Shown here: positions 12,394 through 14,422 of the stretch, in pieces | Layout of the letters: each line of letters begins with the position of its first letter | Position numbering within the stretch: the first letter of the stretch is position 1 | Assembly: GCA_046757725.1 (NCBI GenBank) | Contig: JBHHYU010000082.1 | Coordinates: 1 to 14,422 of the forward strand | Direction of reading: 5' to 3' | Source: JBHHYU01 sp046757725 | GTDB lineage: Bacteria; Desulfobacterota; Binatia; UBA9968 | DNA: 14,422 nt | Notes under the pieces: model-generated | The model's input: only the letters and a program-made list of their open reading frames with translations | Databases searched by the model: none | What the model was told of the DNA's origin: nothing | Position numbers and translations under genes: made by a program

Positions 12394-14330
12394 TTACTTG
12401 TTTTCATCTGTTAGATGGCGCTTTGCTTCCTCCTCGGACAGTGACTCCAGCTCTACCAGCAGGCCGGCTAGCTCTTTTTCTCCAACCTTCCTTCCCTTGT
12501 TCTGCAAGATCACCATTGCCATGTCTGCTACGGTCGGCGACTCGAACAGAGACTTCAGGGCCAGTTCTAATTGAAAGCCTTTGATTATTCGAGAAATAAT
12601 CTGAGTAGCTGCCAATGAGTGTCCCCCCAACTCAAAGAAGTCGTCATGGATTCCTACTTGATCCAGGCCCAGCACCGCTGCCCAGATTTTTGCCAACTCC
12701 TCCTCCATTGGGGTTCTAGGTGCAACATACGGAGCATTCAATTCCGGTCTGGAGTTACTAGGAGTAGAAAGCGCTTTTCGATCGACCTTGCGGGTTGCCG
12801 TTAGAGGTATTGCATCCAGCATCACAAAGGCTGAAGGGATCATATAGTCGGGAAGCTTCTCTTTCAAAAAACTTCGCAATGCACCGGTGTTAGGGGCAGT
12901 CTTTCCGGAAGGGACACAGTAGGCTACCAGTCGCACATCGCCTAAGTCGCTCTCTCGTGCCACTACAACGGCCTCCTTCAGGGCAGGAGACTCGACGAGG
13001 GCAATCTCAATTTCATCGACTTCGATTCTGTATCCTCTGATTTTTACTTGAAAGTCTTTGCGCCCAAGGTATAGCAAGCACCCGTCTGGCAACATGCGTC
13101 CCATGTCTCCAGTACGGTATATCCTTTCATCTCCGCCTGACGGATCAGGCAAAAATACAGCGTCGGTAAGATCAGAACCACGCCAGTACCCTGGAGAAAG
13201 GTATCGAGTCTTGACCGCAATTTCACCTTCATTGCCGACAGCGTTTTTTGCCTCGTCATCCAGCAGAAGAATTTCGTTGTCCATAACAGGATAGCCAACC
13301 GGCACCGGATTTCCCTTGATTTGAGTTGCTTTGTCCATGAAGGTCCAGCGGATGCTTCCGGTTTCAGAACTTCCTAGTCTGTTGACGAAAATACAGTCTT
13401 TATCGAAATGCTTTTTGTACGATTCCACGTCATTCCTGTAGACTGGCTCGCCTCCCAAACGTATTACGCGAAGATCGCGAAACTCCTCCCCACCAGTCAG
13501 GTTCTGGAGAAAGTGGCGAAAGACTGTAGGCACAGAATGGTAAATGGTCATTTTCTCTTGTATCAACCAGCTGCTGAGATGAGTAAAGCCTTCCTCCTTG
13601 AGGTCGTACGGATAAAGTGTTGCCCCGTTCAATAGCGCGCTGAAAATATCATGGGCCCCACCTTTACGCTGAACGAATAAAGAAGAGTCAACCGGTCGTG
13701 TGAGGAGATATGAAGACCATTCGTATGATTCATGATAAAATGGAGCACGTTGCGATGAACATGGATAATGCCCTTAGGGTTTCCAGTTGAACCTGAAGTA
13801 TAGATGATCCAGCTAAGGTCGTCTGGCTTTACATCGATGCAAGGATTTTCATCGGAAAGATCGTCTAGCTCGTCGATGTTGATCAGATGGTTTACCGTTC
13901 CCGCTAGAGATTTGGCTAAGGACAGATTATTAGTGTTTGTCACAATGTGACTTGCCTGGGAATTTTCCAAGATGAACCTGGCGCGTGAATGGGGAAGCGA
14001 CGGGTCCAGGGGTACATAGATTGCGCCCACCTTCAACACACCTAGAATCGCCGCGATAACTGGAGCATCGTGTTCCATCAACAGCGCCACCGGTTCTTGC
14101 CCTGGGCCGCGCCGGCTGAGGATGGCCTGCGCCACACGATTGGAGGCTTTGCTCAGTTCGTTGTAGGTGAAATGATGCTTCCTGGACTTAATAGCCGATC
14201 GGTCAGGAAACCTGGCGACTTGTTCCTCAAAACGTTGGGGGATCGACTGTTCGATCTCTTCCTTCTTAAACTCGATGAACGTGCCCGTTGGGTGGAAGCA
14301 TTTGGCTTGAATGGAACTATCCGGGTTCAT
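12394..14330 (-). pseudogene. NRPS adenylation plus carrier-protein gene with an apparent frameshift
   Basis: This is one gene in two frames: 14330 to about 13660, then about 13660 to 12394. The first part has A-domain core motifs FTYNELS, LKVGAIYVPLDP and WIIYTSGSTGNPKG. The second continues with FVNRLGSSETGS, GEIAVKTRYLSPGYW, RIYRTGDMGRMLPDG, GRKDFQVKIRGYRIEVDE and the A10 lysine motif ATRKVDRKAL. A carrier domain follows with DDFFELGGHSLAATQ, whose Ser carries the phosphopantetheine. The break lies at 13656-13663, where one missing base (in a C4 run or next to it) turns the expected GGAHDIFSALLNGA into GPMIFSARY and a stop. It may be a true mutation or a homopolymer read error. The restored protein would be about 646 residues with no condensation or thioesterase domain. 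The motif around the usual Asp235 of the specificity code reads SFSV, lacking that Asp, so a non-amino-acid substrate is possible. Confidence 0.85.
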
Positions 14331-14422
14331 TCCAACTTCTTCTTGCTCATTTACCCAGCTTTTAGAGCACTAGCAACTATTCTTAAATTGTATGTTTGCC
14401 TCAGGCACAAAGAATTAGCAAA
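14331..14422. other. AT-rich region upstream of the NRPS gene
   Basis: This is non-coding in the NRPS frame, with a TAG 13 codons before its ATG. A tiny minus-strand frame MSKKKLE overlaps the NRPS start in an ATGA arrangement and could be a leader peptide, but it is too short to claim. No clear promoter was seen. Confidence 0.4.

Overview
The window is a bacterial chromosomal segment of moderate GC with long, ordinary protein genes. It contains no rRNA, tRNA, CRISPR array or transposase that I could recognise. The mix of a NikR/ABC metal-uptake locus, a c-type cytochrome with a Sco protein, an enamidase-like amidohydrolase, a luciferase-like oxidoreductase and a small NRPS module is typical of environmental, Gram-negative-type lineages (an outer-membrane protein is encoded). 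Placement near NC10, Rokubacteria, Tectomicrobia or Deltaproteobacteria is only a guess.

Region 1 (about 1-3600, minus strand) is a metal-uptake cassette. In transcription order it holds nikR, a lipoprotein substrate-binding protein, an ATPase and a membrane permease of the zinc/manganese/iron ABC family. The last three genes are tightly coupled. Both ends of this cassette carry copies of the same structured element in inverted orientation (about 1-239 and 3600-3890). The two copies share two conserved blocks and a long stem with a variable tip.

Region 2 (4065-5120, plus strand) is a two-gene unit: a monoheme lipoprotein cytochrome c and a Sco1/SenC copper protein.

Region 3 (5476-9804, plus strand) is a second metal-uptake cassette. 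It encodes a small secreted His/Cys-rich protein, a coiled-coil/beta-barrel outer-membrane protein, a periplasmic substrate-binding protein and an unusual permease with a C-terminal HEAT-repeat domain. It has no ATPase of its own, so it probably borrows one, possibly that of region 1. The cassette lies between two direct copies of one roughly 200 bp segment. The downstream copy (about 9939-10170) is the promoter, leader and first codons of the enamidase gene. The upstream copy (about 5242-5455) is a decayed version with its start codon lost and stop codons in frame.

Region 4 (10051-12381, plus strand) holds the enamidase-like amidohydrolase and a luciferase-like (FMN or F420) oxidoreductase, separated by an imperfect inverted-repeat element. 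Region 5 (12394-14330, minus strand) is a stand-alone NRPS adenylation plus carrier-protein gene, broken by an apparent one-base deletion in the substrate-pocket region.

The most notable points are that both metal-uptake cassettes are bracketed by duplicated sequence, and that the second one combines a HEAT-fused permease with an outer-membrane protein and lacks an ATPase.
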